This document shows positions 18,081 through 25,534 of a DNA stretch of 33,343 nt, piece after piece. The position numbers and the translations under genes were made by a program. The stretch comes from Actinomycetes bacterium (GTDB lineage: Bacteria; Actinomycetota; Actinomycetes; S36-B12; UBA10799), in assembly GCA_029779995.1 (NCBI GenBank), contig JAKOZM010000010.1, positions 1-33,343 on the forward strand, given 5' to 3'. The notes beneath the pieces were generated by a model. That model ran no database searches and had not been told where the DNA came from. It was given only the letters and a program-made list of their open reading frames with translations. Numbering within the stretch: position 1 is the stretch's first letter; each line of letters opens with the position of its first letter.

Positions 18081-19492
18081 CCGCCCTGCCCGTGCGCCCC
18101 GTACCGCGGCCGTCCGAGCCGCTCAGCTCGTATGCCGTGCGCCTGGCGGACGCCAACGGCATCCACCGCGCCCGGGTGCTGCCTCGGTATCGGCACGACA
18201 TCGACATCCCCGCGCGTGAACTCGACATCGTCGCGGCTCTCGCCGGGCTCGACAACGGTGCCGCGCGGCAGTTGACGATGAACCGGTATCCGCTGGCGAT
18301 CCGCGGCCACGGCACCCAGCGGCGGCACGGGTGGCGCCTGCACTTCGACGTCATCTGGGTCTGCCCGGCCTGCACCCTCACCACCGGGCACACCGAGCTG
18401 CTCTGGCAGACCGCGCTCATGCCGGTCTGTCTCCGGTGCCGCTGCTACCTCGTCCAAGCCGAAGCGACACACACGGTGACGCCCGCCCACCCTCGCGTCC
18501 TCGAGCTCGCCGAGATCCTGCGCGACCTCGCCGAAGCAGCCATCGACGAGCCGCGCGCCCGCGGGATCCTCTACCGACTCCGCCGCCGCTGCCAGCACAC
18601 AGCCAGCATGCTCGATCCCGCTCTGGTCGACTCGAACCCTGACCTCCCACGGCTCGACGTCGCGGCGGCCCGCATGTGGGGCGCCTACCCGTCACCGGAT
18701 CCCCGCACCGTTGCGGCCCTACTCGTCCTCTGCGGCCGACGACTCGTCCGCGACAAGCGCCAACGCCCGGCGCACGCCCGGGTGCACCAGGCCGCCGAGT
18801 TCACCCCAGCAGACCGAGCCCGACTCGACTGGTTCCTCACCCGCCTCCGCCACCACGCCACCAAAGACGGACTGCACCCCAGGCACGTCCCGGCACTCCT
18901 GCCACTGTTCTCCGACGGCGACGCGCCGGCGCGGCGGCCCGGGCAGTGGCTCTCGCTCACCCGCGCCGCCACCGCCCTGCACCTGCTCATCACCCAAGCC
19001 CACGACGGCGACCCAACGCCGGAGGAGTCAACCGCCGCCCTCGGCGTGACCGGCATACCCACCAGCCTGCTCATCGACGCCATCCACAACGGAGCCGGCC
19101 TCCGCCACCAGGACGCCGACCTGCTCGGCCGATCCCTCGACGCCCTGCTCGCCGCCGGGCTCGTCGACTACCAACGACGCCGCGACACCCTGCGCGCAGT
19201 CACCCACCTGCCCTCCAGCACCACCCGGCTGCTTCCGCCAAGCCAGGCCAGCGCCGACAGCGACGTCCTCGCCCTCGGCTGGATCTGGACGAGGTCCACC
19301 CACGGGCCGATGCGCTCCAGCCCCTGGCCCCACATCCCCGACCGCGATATCCACGCCTTCGACACCCGCATCGACCCCGAGACCCGGCTGCTGCTGCACG
19401 AGACCGGCCAACAGCTCCTCGCGGACGCCGACCTGCTCACCATCCCCGCTGCCCGGGCCACCTTCGCCGGCGTCGCCCGGAGGTATGGATGA
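18077..19492 (+). CDS. tniQ: TniQ family target-selection protein (first copy)
   Basis: TniQ/TnsD proteins choose the insertion site and recruit TnsC. The 471-aa protein opens with the family's proline-rich RPSEPLSSYAVRLADANGI segment, followed by helices and a zinc ribbon made of C96-x2-C99 and C118-x2-C121. The rest is a long arginine-rich helical region that would include helix-turn-helix units. It is shorter than the second TniQ of the operon (562 aa) and shares little with it beyond the N-terminal pattern, so the two are ancient paralogues with probably different tasks. By analogy with Tn7-like elements that carry two TniQ proteins, one may act at a fixed site and the other at mobile targets; which does which cannot be told. 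It has ATGA overlaps with both neighbours. Confidence 0.85.
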   Translation: MTALPVRPVPRPSEPLSSYAVRLADANGIHRARVLPRYRHDIDIPARELDIVAALAGLDNGAARQLTMNRYPLAIRGHGTQRRHGWRLHFDVIWVCPACTLTTGHTELLWQTALMPVCLRCRCYLVQAEATHTVTPAHPRVLELAEILRDLAEAAIDEPRARGILYRLRRRCQHTASMLDPALVDSNPDLPRLDVAAARMWGAYPSPDPRTVAALLVLCGRRLVRDKRQRPAHARVHQAAEFTPADRARLDWFLTRLRHHATKDGLHPRHVPALLPLFSDGDAPARRPGQWLSLTRAATALHLLITQAHDGDPTPEESTAALGVTGIPTSLLIDAIHNGAGLRHQDADLLGRSLDALLAAGLVDYQRRRDTLRAVTHLPSSTTRLLPPSQASADSDVLALGWIWTRSTHGPMRSSPWPHIPDRDIHAFDTRIDPETRLLLHETGQQLLADADLLTIPAARATFAGVARRYG

Positions 19493-19869
19493 ACCACCTC
19501 GAGCCGGACCACGAAGATCTCCACACCCGCGCCGAGCGGATCCTGCAAGCAATGGCCGACACCCCCATCCCAGCCATGGACGCCACCTTCTACGCCCACC
19601 ACGCCGAAGAACTGCGAATGCTCGTCGAAGAGCTTCTCGCCGACGCTCACTCGGTTACCGACTCCGTGACTCGCGTATGGCTGGTCTGGAACTGTCACGA
19701 CATCGCCGGCTCCTACTCGACCGAGCACGCCGCCCGCGAGGCACGCGCCGACCTCCAACACCAGCTCCTGTGCCAGTACGGCCCCGACGCCGACCTCCTC
19801 GAAAGCATCACCATCACCACGGCACACGTCCCAACCAGATGCCTCGGCTCGCATCGGAGCCAGCGGTGA
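19489..19869 (+). CDS. Hypothetical protein within the Tn7-like operon
   Basis: This 126-aa frame starts with ATG in an ATGA overlap with tniQ1, and its stop overlaps the GTG of the WhiB-like gene, so it is certainly translated as part of the operon. It is acidic and helical at the N-terminus (HLEPDHEDLHTRAERIL), has a VEELLADAHSVTDSVTRVW segment, and a middle WLVWNCHDIAGSYS that could be a core strand. I see no catalytic or metal motif and no membrane segment. Function unknown; an accessory factor for TniQ or a regulator is possible only by position. Confidence 0.75.
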   Translation: MNHLEPDHEDLHTRAERILQAMADTPIPAMDATFYAHHAEELRMLVEELLADAHSVTDSVTRVWLVWNCHDIAGSYSTEHAAREARADLQHQLLCQYGPDADLLESITITTAHVPTRCLGSHRSQR

Positions 19870-20174
19870 GAGGCATCAGCCGCGAAGCCCTCGCCCGCGA
19901 TGCCGCCTGGAGCCTCGCCGACGGCAACTGCAAAGACCTCACCATCGAATGGGCCCGCTGGGAGACCACGTATGCCGCCTCACTCGCCACCGCTGCCCGG
20001 CAGGCCGCGCTCACAGAACCCGCCGCCGTTTGCGCCGCCTGCCCCATCGCGAACGAGTGCGCCGACCTGGCCGAGCTGTCCGGGTACACGGGCATCGCCG
20101 CCGGCCACGGCTACCGCAATGGCCACCTCGACCACGCCCGCCAACGTCACCCGCGACAGCGGAGAACGGCATGA
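19866..20174 (+). CDS. WhiB-like (Wbl) iron-sulfur domain protein
   Basis: Wbl proteins bind a [4Fe-4S] cluster through four cysteines and act as redox- or NO-sensitive transcription regulators in Actinobacteria and their phages. This 102-aa protein has C22, then C56-x2-C59-x5-C65 with the surrounding CAACPIANEC pattern, followed by TGIAAGHGYRNG where classical Wbl proteins have a GVWGG turn, so that turn is altered. The C-terminus is short and basic (RQRHPRQRRTA), like the DNA-binding tail of Wbl proteins. The gap between the first and second cysteine (33 residues) is longer than in WhiB1. GTG 19866 is chosen for the GTGA overlap with the preceding gene; ATG 19839 is an in-frame alternative. 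Finding it inside a Tn7-like core operon is unusual and suggests redox or stress control of transposition or cargo. Confidence 0.75.
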   Translation: MRGISREALARDAAWSLADGNCKDLTIEWARWETTYAASLATAARQAALTEPAAVCAACPIANECADLAELSGYTGIAAGHGYRNGHLDHARQRHPRQRRTA

Positions 20175-20356
20175 CCACCCCTGCAGACGGCGCGCCCGGC
20201 CCGGCGGCGTCGTCGACCACGATCGCGCGGCCGGCCGACCGTGGTAGACATCCTCTTGACGCCCACCCTTGCGAGGGACCGGGAAGTGACCCCCAGGATT
20301 TCCTGCCGGACGACAGGGCCTGGGGGTCGCGCCCACCCCGGGAGTCGGCGACGTGA
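20171..20356 (+). CDS. Small 61-aa ORF linking the WhiB-like gene and tniQ2
   Basis: The frame begins with ATG in an ATGA overlap with the WhiB-like gene and ends in a GTGA overlap with tniQ2, which is the evidence that it is translated. The peptide is rich in Pro, Ala, Asp and Arg with no recognisable domain, contains one cysteine, and is probably disordered. It may serve mainly to carry ribosomes to tniQ2 (translational coupling), or be a small accessory protein. Its function is unknown. Confidence 0.5.
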   Translation: MTTPADGAPGPAASSTTIARPADRGRHPLDAHPCEGPGSDPQDFLPDDRAWGSRPPRESAT

Positions 20357-22041
20357 ACGCGGCCTTGCCCATCTCCGTGCCACCACGACCCGGCGAATCC
20401 GTCGAGTCGTGGCTGGAGCACTTGGCCGATGCCAACGGCCTGACCACCGCCCAGCTCCTAGCGACCATCCGCCGCAGCGGAGCCACCACGCGCTACCTCA
20501 CCCTTGCACCCTCGGCGGAGACCATCGCGAGACTCGCGGCCCTCGCCCGCGTCGACGAGGAGGTCGTGTATGCCGCGACCCTGGCCTCCTTCGACGGCAC
20601 CGCGCTCGACCTCACCGGCCTCGACCCTATGGACCGGTACTCCTACCGGCAGGTCGCCGCCCGCGGCTGGACACCCGCCCGCGGCACCCAGATCTGCCCG
20701 GCATGCATCGCCGAGACCGGTGTTTGGAGGACCGCGTGGCGACTCCTCCTCGTGACCGCGTGCGCCGACCATGCTCTGGTCCTGGTCGCCGGATGTCCGT
20801 CGTGTGGGCGGCCGTTCCGCGACCAGCGTCACTCCCACCTGCGCCGCGTTGGCTCCGCCACGGTGTGCGGGAACCCGCTTGGTCAGGGGCCGCTCAAGCA
20901 GTGCCAGCGCGACCTCACCACACTCGTCGGGTTGCCGGCGTCGCCGGCCGTCCTCGCGACTCAGGCCCGGATCGACGCCGCCCTCACCGGGCGGAGTGTC
21001 AAGGTGCTGGGGCAGTTGGCCAGACCGGCGGCCTACCTGGCCGACCTACGGCACCTGACCACGCTCCTCCTTCACCTCGCCGGGCAACCCGGAGCCGGCG
21101 ATCTCGCGCCATGGGCGGTCCACCTGGCCCTCGTCGCCGCAGACCGCACCTCGACCCGCGGACCACGCTGGGGCATGCGCCCACCCGACGACCCCGCCCT
21201 GCGTGGCGAGGCATTGGCGACCGCGGACACGATCCTGGTCGCCGGCGACCTCGATACCGCAGCCACGCTGCTGACGCCGTGGACCGAGCTCACCCCGACG
21301 ACGAACGACGGGCCGCTCGGCTGGCTGGGCGACCGCACCGTCATGACCCCCACCCTGACCCGCCTTGTCATGGCCGCCCGCGCCCCGCACCGGCGCCTCT
21401 CCCACCACCTCGACACCCCCCGATCCGACGGAACGCCTATGCCGATCAACCTGCTCGTCATCCCTCAGGTCATCCCGCACGAGCAGTACCTCGAGCACCT
21501 CGCCGGCGCCTCCGACTCCAGCGAAGCGACAGTCCGCCTCTTCGCCTCCCTATCGCTCGCCCGGCTGCACCCGGAGGTGAAGTCCTGGGCCGCGGCTGCC
21601 GAAGCCCTCGGCATACCCGGCCCGATGGGGGTGCGCTGCGCCCGAGCCTGCTCGGCCACCATGCTCATCACCGCCGACGAATGGACGGCTCGGATATGGC
21701 GCGCCGGCGAGGAGTCACCACGGAGGGACTACCGCGCTACCGAAGCCAAGATCCGCCACCGTCGCGGGATGAGCCGCTGGTTCGATGTATGGGCCCGCCG
21801 CTACCGGCCCGGCACCCGGGACGGCTGCTACGACCTCGGCCTGACCTGGCAGTGGGTCCACGTCGCCCACGCCCACCTCAACCTCTCACCCGCCTGGCGA
21901 GGGCGGAAGCCGACCGCCAAGGACCGCGCCCGCTACCGACAGTTCGACATCTCCCTTAGCGATGCACAGGGAGCTGCGCTCTTGCGAGCATGCCGCCCGG
22001 CTGTCCTGCATGGACCTGACTCCCCGAACGGTCGGGGCTGA
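20353..22041 (+). CDS. tniQ: TniQ/TnsD-like target-selection protein (second, larger copy)
   Basis: This 562-aa protein has the TniQ N-terminus (PPRPGESVESWLEHLADANG) and a zinc-binding region with C115-x2-C118, C137 plus H140, and C148-x2-C151 in the order typical of TnsD. A long C-terminal region would bind specific DNA. It is the last gene of the core, as tnsD often is, and is the more TnsD-like of the two copies. Its C-terminal 130 residues are about 80% identical by eye to the gene fragment at 3-455, so both elements may recognise similar DNA. The last about 30 residues differ from that fragment. GTG is the start, in a GTGA overlap with the preceding small ORF. The gene ends 58 bp before the AT-richer cargo cluster. 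Confidence 0.88.
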   Translation: MNAALPISVPPRPGESVESWLEHLADANGLTTAQLLATIRRSGATTRYLTLAPSAETIARLAALARVDEEVVYAATLASFDGTALDLTGLDPMDRYSYRQVAARGWTPARGTQICPACIAETGVWRTAWRLLLVTACADHALVLVAGCPSCGRPFRDQRHSHLRRVGSATVCGNPLGQGPLKQCQRDLTTLVGLPASPAVLATQARIDAALTGRSVKVLGQLARPAAYLADLRHLTTLLLHLAGQPGAGDLAPWAVHLALVAADRTSTRGPRWGMRPPDDPALRGEALATADTILVAGDLDTAATLLTPWTELTPTTNDGPLGWLGDRTVMTPTLTRLVMAARAPHRRLSHHLDTPRSDGTPMPINLLVIPQVIPHEQYLEHLAGASDSSEATVRLFASLSLARLHPEVKSWAAAAEALGIPGPMGVRCARACSATMLITADEWTARIWRAGEESPRRDYRATEAKIRHRRGMSRWFDVWARRYRPGTRDGCYDLGLTWQWVHVAHAHLNLSPAWRGRKPTAKDRARYRQFDISLSDAQGAALLRACRPAVLHGPDSPNGRG

Positions 22042-22099
22042 ACCGCTACCATGACATTCGCGCAGTGATCGAGGGACTTCCGGAGCATGAGGAGAATCA

Positions 22100-23458
22100 G
22101 TGACCGAAGCAACGCTCTTCACTGCTGGACACGGATTCTATCAATTCGCAGTGTCCCGTAGCGCCTTCGACCGGAGTCTCTATCTCAATTTATTGCTACA
22201 GCCAAAGTTGGCCATTCCGGACCATTACCTTCTGCACGGCAGGTGGTTGGGAGAGCATCTCGGGCTGTATCCGTCACGCGATTCGTGGCTCGAAGTGGGG
22301 CTCAGGAATCGTTTCATAATACCGTTCTCTCGCTACGATGACACGAGTCTTGAGGATTCACTCGTTCGAATGCAAAAGGGCGACCGTCGAGGATTTGATC
22401 CCGGCGCATTAGAAATAGCCAAGCGCCTCGACCGCACCCCGTTCTCATCCGAGCACTGGTCTTCTCCCCAAAACTCAGCCAACTTCGCGAATATCTCCAA
22501 TCGATATCTTGCCGGCCCGACCGCTCCGGTGGCCTTAGAGTTAGAAGTTGACCCGGATGACTACCTCGGCTTCTGGGCTCGCAGTCGGGAGTGGATCACT
22601 GACGAGCTACGAATTGCGCGTGAGCGGTCCTCCGATGAACTCGGCGGCGACGGCCTTCTCCTCAGCAAGATGATTCAAGTGTCTGGAGAACGCGTTCTGG
22701 GACTCAAATGCGGTCGAATCGAATCGGTCGGGGGCCTTATTCACCAAGTGCGAGACACGGTGGGCGATTCTGCCGCCCGCGACCTTGAGGTCTACTATAC
22801 AATTGCTGCGGAACTGTACAATCGAAGCTTGGCCGATGTCCTTCGTTCGGCTCCAAATAGTCCTCGGTGGAAGCCATACTTGGCTGCCTTGGATTTGTGG
22901 CGGGAGGACCTGATCGACCCCGAAAACCGACAGTACGGTGATCGCGATGCTAGTATTGCCATGGAAATTCGCCTTCCTCGTCCGAAACACCTTCGGCACG
23001 TCAGTGGCGACGTCCTGAAGAGTATCAGAGCGGCCCCCACTGCCGAGCGCTACTTCGAATCGTTGAGCGCCTGGCGAGCGAATCCTCAAGAAACGACTAT
23101 TCGCGAGGAGATGGTTGCGGCCCTTAAACGGTACTCCCAGACAATCCGATCCATGGTCGGCAAGGAAGTTGGCATGCTCGGTCTTACACCGAGGTTCATT
23201 TCGAATGCAACTGATCTCAGTCGTGTCCTAGAGAAAGCCCCAGGGGTCGTTCAGGGGTTCCTAGCCGCAGGAGGTACCGCAGCAACCGCTGGCGCGGCGG
23301 CTGGCGCGGCGCCTCCAGCTCTTCCAGCAGCCCTCTTCTCGCTCTTCGTTCTACAAACAGTGGCTAAGGCGCACGTACCAACCAGGAAGGTCGACGTCAA
23401 CATCACGCCCCAATCGGGGCTGCGCATGTTTCCTGACATAACGATAGGCCATGGTTAG
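22100..23458 (+). CDS. Unknown 452-aa protein, first gene of an AT-richer three-gene cluster
   Basis: I do not recognise this protein. GTG 22100 has a TGAGGAGA Shine-Dalgarno with 5-nt spacing. The first about 360 residues are soluble and helical, with conserved-looking segments GHGFYQFAVSRSAFDRSLYLNLL at the start and ELEVDPDDYLGFWARSREW in the middle. Residues about 383-420 form an Ala/Gly-rich hydrophobic stretch that could be a membrane hairpin, followed by a polar tail. Codon use differs sharply from the flanking genes: it contains four TTA leucine codons (for example at 22190) and ATA, which are very rare in high-GC actinobacteria, pointing to recent transfer. A histidine phosphatase starts 8 bp downstream and a nucleotide-kinase-like gene follows, so the three are probably one operon. 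A membrane-acting effector is one possible reading. Confidence 0.75.
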   Translation: MTEATLFTAGHGFYQFAVSRSAFDRSLYLNLLLQPKLAIPDHYLLHGRWLGEHLGLYPSRDSWLEVGLRNRFIIPFSRYDDTSLEDSLVRMQKGDRRGFDPGALEIAKRLDRTPFSSEHWSSPQNSANFANISNRYLAGPTAPVALELEVDPDDYLGFWARSREWITDELRIARERSSDELGGDGLLLSKMIQVSGERVLGLKCGRIESVGGLIHQVRDTVGDSAARDLEVYYTIAAELYNRSLADVLRSAPNSPRWKPYLAALDLWREDLIDPENRQYGDRDASIAMEIRLPRPKHLRHVSGDVLKSIRAAPTAERYFESLSAWRANPQETTIREEMVAALKRYSQTIRSMVGKEVGMLGLTPRFISNATDLSRVLEKAPGVVQGFLAAGGTAATAGAAAGAAPPALPAALFSLFVLQTVAKAHVPTRKVDVNITPQSGLRMFPDITIGHG

Positions 23459-23466
23459 AAGGGAAA

Positions 23467-24093
23467 ATGGAGTCAACTGAGCTTGTTCTGGTTCGTCACG
23501 CGAGTAGCACCCGGCGCGAGGTTGGCATATGGGGCAGGCGCTACGATGTGCCGCTGGCTGAGGGATTTGAGCGACAGCTTGAGCACTCTCGACGTTATGT
23601 GGAGGCGATTCAGAACTTCGTGTTGGTATCCTCGCCGCTGAAAAGGTGTCTGGAGACGGCGGCGTTCCTCGCCCCAAACCATCCTATCGAGGTCATTCAC
23701 GAGTTGACGGCTTACCACTCCGGAGCGATGGAGGATTTGAGTGAATCGGACATTGCCGCCCAATATCCTGGTTACCTAGAACTGTCTTATGCCGAGAGGT
23801 TTGTGCGGCCCAAATTTGGGGAGGAAAGTCTCGCGGAGCAGGCCCTGCGAGTGGGACGTGGGTTGGGTATGTTGCTGGGGTTTGCAGCAGATTCGGAGTT
23901 GAGGTCAATCGTCGTCGTTGCACACTACAGCTCGATTAACGTCATTGGGCACATGGCGATAAATAGTTGGGATGTGGGGACCTACGGGTCTGGAGTGTTT
24001 GACTTGGAAGACGGTGAACTACTCAGACTATCTATTGATGCCCCCTTCGTGAGGCGCCAGCTTCAGGATTTTATTGACGGAGAGGAAGTGTAG
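23467..24093 (+). CDS. Histidine phosphatase superfamily protein (phosphoglycerate-mutase-like)
   Basis: Members of this family remove phosphate groups through a phospho-histidine. The 208-aa protein has the full active-site set: LVRHASS with R10 and the nucleophile H11, SSPLKRC with R60, GAMED with the acid E89, and VVAHYSS with H153. It has no signal peptide, so it acts in the cytoplasm. The ATG has a GAAGGGA Shine-Dalgarno just upstream. It lies 8 bp after the unknown protein and 4 bp before a thymidylate-kinase-like gene. In that setting a nucleotide, nucleotide-sugar or small signalling phosphate is a more likely substrate than a glycolytic one, but the sequence does not show it. Its base composition is AT-richer than the transposition core, like its two neighbours. 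Confidence 0.88.
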   Translation: MESTELVLVRHASSTRREVGIWGRRYDVPLAEGFERQLEHSRRYVEAIQNFVLVSSPLKRCLETAAFLAPNHPIEVIHELTAYHSGAMEDLSESDIAAQYPGYLELSYAERFVRPKFGEESLAEQALRVGRGLGMLLGFAADSELRSIVVVAHYSSINVIGHMAINSWDVGTYGSGVFDLEDGELLRLSIDAPFVRRQLQDFIDGEEV

Positions 24094-24097
24094 ATGG

Positions 24098-24748
24098 ATG
24101 GAGTCCGCTGAAGAATCGCGCGGCCGGAGTGTCTTTGTCTTCGAGGGCTACGACGGCAGTGGCAAGACGACACTGATGAACGCGGCGGCGAGTGGTCCAC
24201 TCGGTGGTCAAAAAGTAGTTTGTATTGGACGGAAGACAGAAAGTCAACTCAGTGACATTGCTATGGCAATTGAGAGGCCGGAAGGCAGGTTGGTCCCTGA
24301 GTCTGACTTCCTGCTCAGGGTCGCTCTCGAAGTTGAACGATGGGGGCTGGTCCGGGATGCGGTTGCCCGGGGGCGCACGGTCCTATGCGACCGAGGGATC
24401 ATCAGCCTGTTGGCTTGGCCCGATTATCTTGGTATAAATGTATACCATTTGTCGGCCCTAGTGGACCACCTTATAAAAGAAAGACAAGACGCGCTAAATA
24501 TTGTTTGCCTTGCGGATTTCGAAACGTGTTGGGCGCGCATCGAGCACCGCGGTAACCCTTCCCTCAAGGAGCAGCGTGGCAAGGAAGCGAACCGTAGGTT
24601 CTTTGACGCTTACCACAGGTCGGTTGACCGTGCGGCCTCCGCGGGCCTACGAATCTTGACTGTGGACACTCAACGATCGTCGATTGAGGCATCAATGGAG
24701 GCTATTGCCGCCGGGTTTGAGAGGTTCGGTACCTCAACTGACGTCTGA
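24098..24748 (+). CDS. Thymidylate-kinase-like P-loop nucleotide kinase
   Basis: The 216-aa protein has a P-loop GYDGSGKT at 17-24 (K23) after a VFVFEG strand, which is the start pattern of thymidylate kinases (FEGxDGxGKTT). A VLCDRGIISLLA segment corresponds to the DR-containing nucleotide-binding motif, and a later REQ-like lid region is represented by SLKEQRGKEANRRFF. It therefore probably phosphorylates a nucleoside monophosphate or a related small molecule. ATG 24098 is chosen because GAGAGGAAG lies about 10 nt upstream; a TTG at 24074 would overlap the phosphatase gene. It closes the three-gene AT-richer cluster. A cellular tmk would not sit here, so a defence or modification role is inferred. 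An IS remnant begins 2 bp after the stop. Confidence 0.8.
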   Translation: MESAEESRGRSVFVFEGYDGSGKTTLMNAAASGPLGGQKVVCIGRKTESQLSDIAMAIERPEGRLVPESDFLLRVALEVERWGLVRDAVARGRTVLCDRGIISLLAWPDYLGINVYHLSALVDHLIKERQDALNIVCLADFETCWARIEHRGNPSLKEQRGKEANRRFFDAYHRSVDRAASAGLRILTVDTQRSSIEASMEAIAAGFERFGTSTDV

Positions 24749-24750
24749 GC

Positions 24751-24894
24751 GTGTCCTGGCGCTACCGGTTCCTGCACACCCCCGCCCGGCTCACCGGAAG
24801 CGGACGCCGACGACGCCTGAAGATCCCTCCAATCTGGCCCTGCGCGGCCGCGATCGTCACCATCTTCGCCAAGATCACCGCCATCCCTGAATGA
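24751..24894 (+). pseudogene. C-terminal remnant of an IS1380-like transposase
   Basis: The frame from 24751 reads SWRYRFLHTPARLTGSGRRR, then LKIPPIWPCAAAIVTIFAKI, and ends at TGA 24892-24894. The HTPARL...GRRRRLKIP...WP pattern is the C-terminal end that I recall from IS1380-family DDE transposases, which are usually 430-460 aa. Only 47 residues remain, no upstream part is present, and the piece directly abuts the kinase gene. It is a scar of an earlier insertion or deletion. Family assignment is by memory of the motif. Confidence 0.6.
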
Positions 24895-25114
24895 GCCTGA
24901 CCCCGCCCCTGCCTACCCACCACCCGAGGACCGCAGCCCGGCAGCGTCGGCCTGGCCAGCCGCCATGCCCGAGGACCTTCACCACCTCACATCAGGCCGC
25001 GATCCCCACGCCCACACCTCCATGAAAGACCGAGGCTAGATCAGCGGTTCTCCTGACACGGAATAGGAGCGTCGGTCCCTTGTGAGCCCGCGGAGCGCGC
25101 AGTTTCGGTAGGTT
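24895..25114. other. Intergenic region after the IS remnant
   Basis: This 220-bp GC-rich stretch has no gene that I can support. It is rich in CCACC/CACCC-type tracts and may contain more IS-derived DNA. A short CTCCT/AGGAG pair near 25050-25070 precedes the next gene. No promoter boxes could be assigned. Confidence 0.4.
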
Positions 25115-25534
25115 GTGACTGTGGAGACAGGTGCAACGCCGACAGGCTCTCGGAGCTCAAACACTCAGGACTGTTCGTATGACGGGCAACTGGAGACGGT
25201 GCTGGCAGCCGCAGCAGCGGCATGGGACTGGCACGGTATCAAATGCGAGGTGGCAACCAAACCATCCGGTTACTCGGACTCAGTAGTCGGGACCGTGGGA
25301 CTGCCCTCGCTGCGACGTGTCGAGGTGGTCCTGGCCACTGCGGGGCCGAGCGACAGCGCCTGGCAGGCAGTGAGGGACTGGCCGCTTGCGGATTCATGGC
25401 GTCTATGTGCCGTGGTGCCCTTGGCAGCTATGGGGCGCGCGCATGAAGCGCTGCGGGACGCGAGCTGTGAGTTGCAGCCCTGGTGGAACCAGGGGGACGG
25501 TTCGATTGCATTCGGTGGAGTGGAGCGTGCCTAG
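25115..25534 (+). CDS. Unknown 139-aa protein paired with a HAD phosphatase
   Basis: The frame starts at GTG 25115 (or GTG 25121) and ends in a TAGTG overlap with the HAD gene, so the two are translationally coupled. After a Ser/Thr-rich start of about 25 residues it shows an Ala-rich helix followed by alternating strands (GTVGLPSLRRVEVVLATAG, LCAVVPLAAMG) that suggest a small alpha/beta domain. I see no catalytic motif and do not recognise the family. The coupling suggests it binds or supplies a substrate for the HAD enzyme. Its ribosome site is weak, so the exact start is uncertain. Confidence 0.6.
   Translation: MTVETGATPTGSRSSNTQDCSYDGQLETVLAAAAAAWDWHGIKCEVATKPSGYSDSVVGTVGLPSLRRVEVVLATAGPSDSAWQAVRDWPLADSWRLCAVVPLAAMGRAHEALRDASCELQPWWNQGDGSIAFGGVERA

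Noticed and set aside
18676..19488. Upstream extension of the 126-aa operon gene
   Set aside because: The extension overlaps tniQ1 and is Arg/Pro-rich nonsense; the ATG at 19489 overlaps the tniQ1 stop exactly as in the rest of the operon.
20241..21959. 572-aa open frame on the plus strand in another frame of tniQ2
   Set aside because: The product is an Arg/Pro-rich shadow; the tniQ2 frame has the TniQ N-terminus and zinc cysteines and a coupled start.
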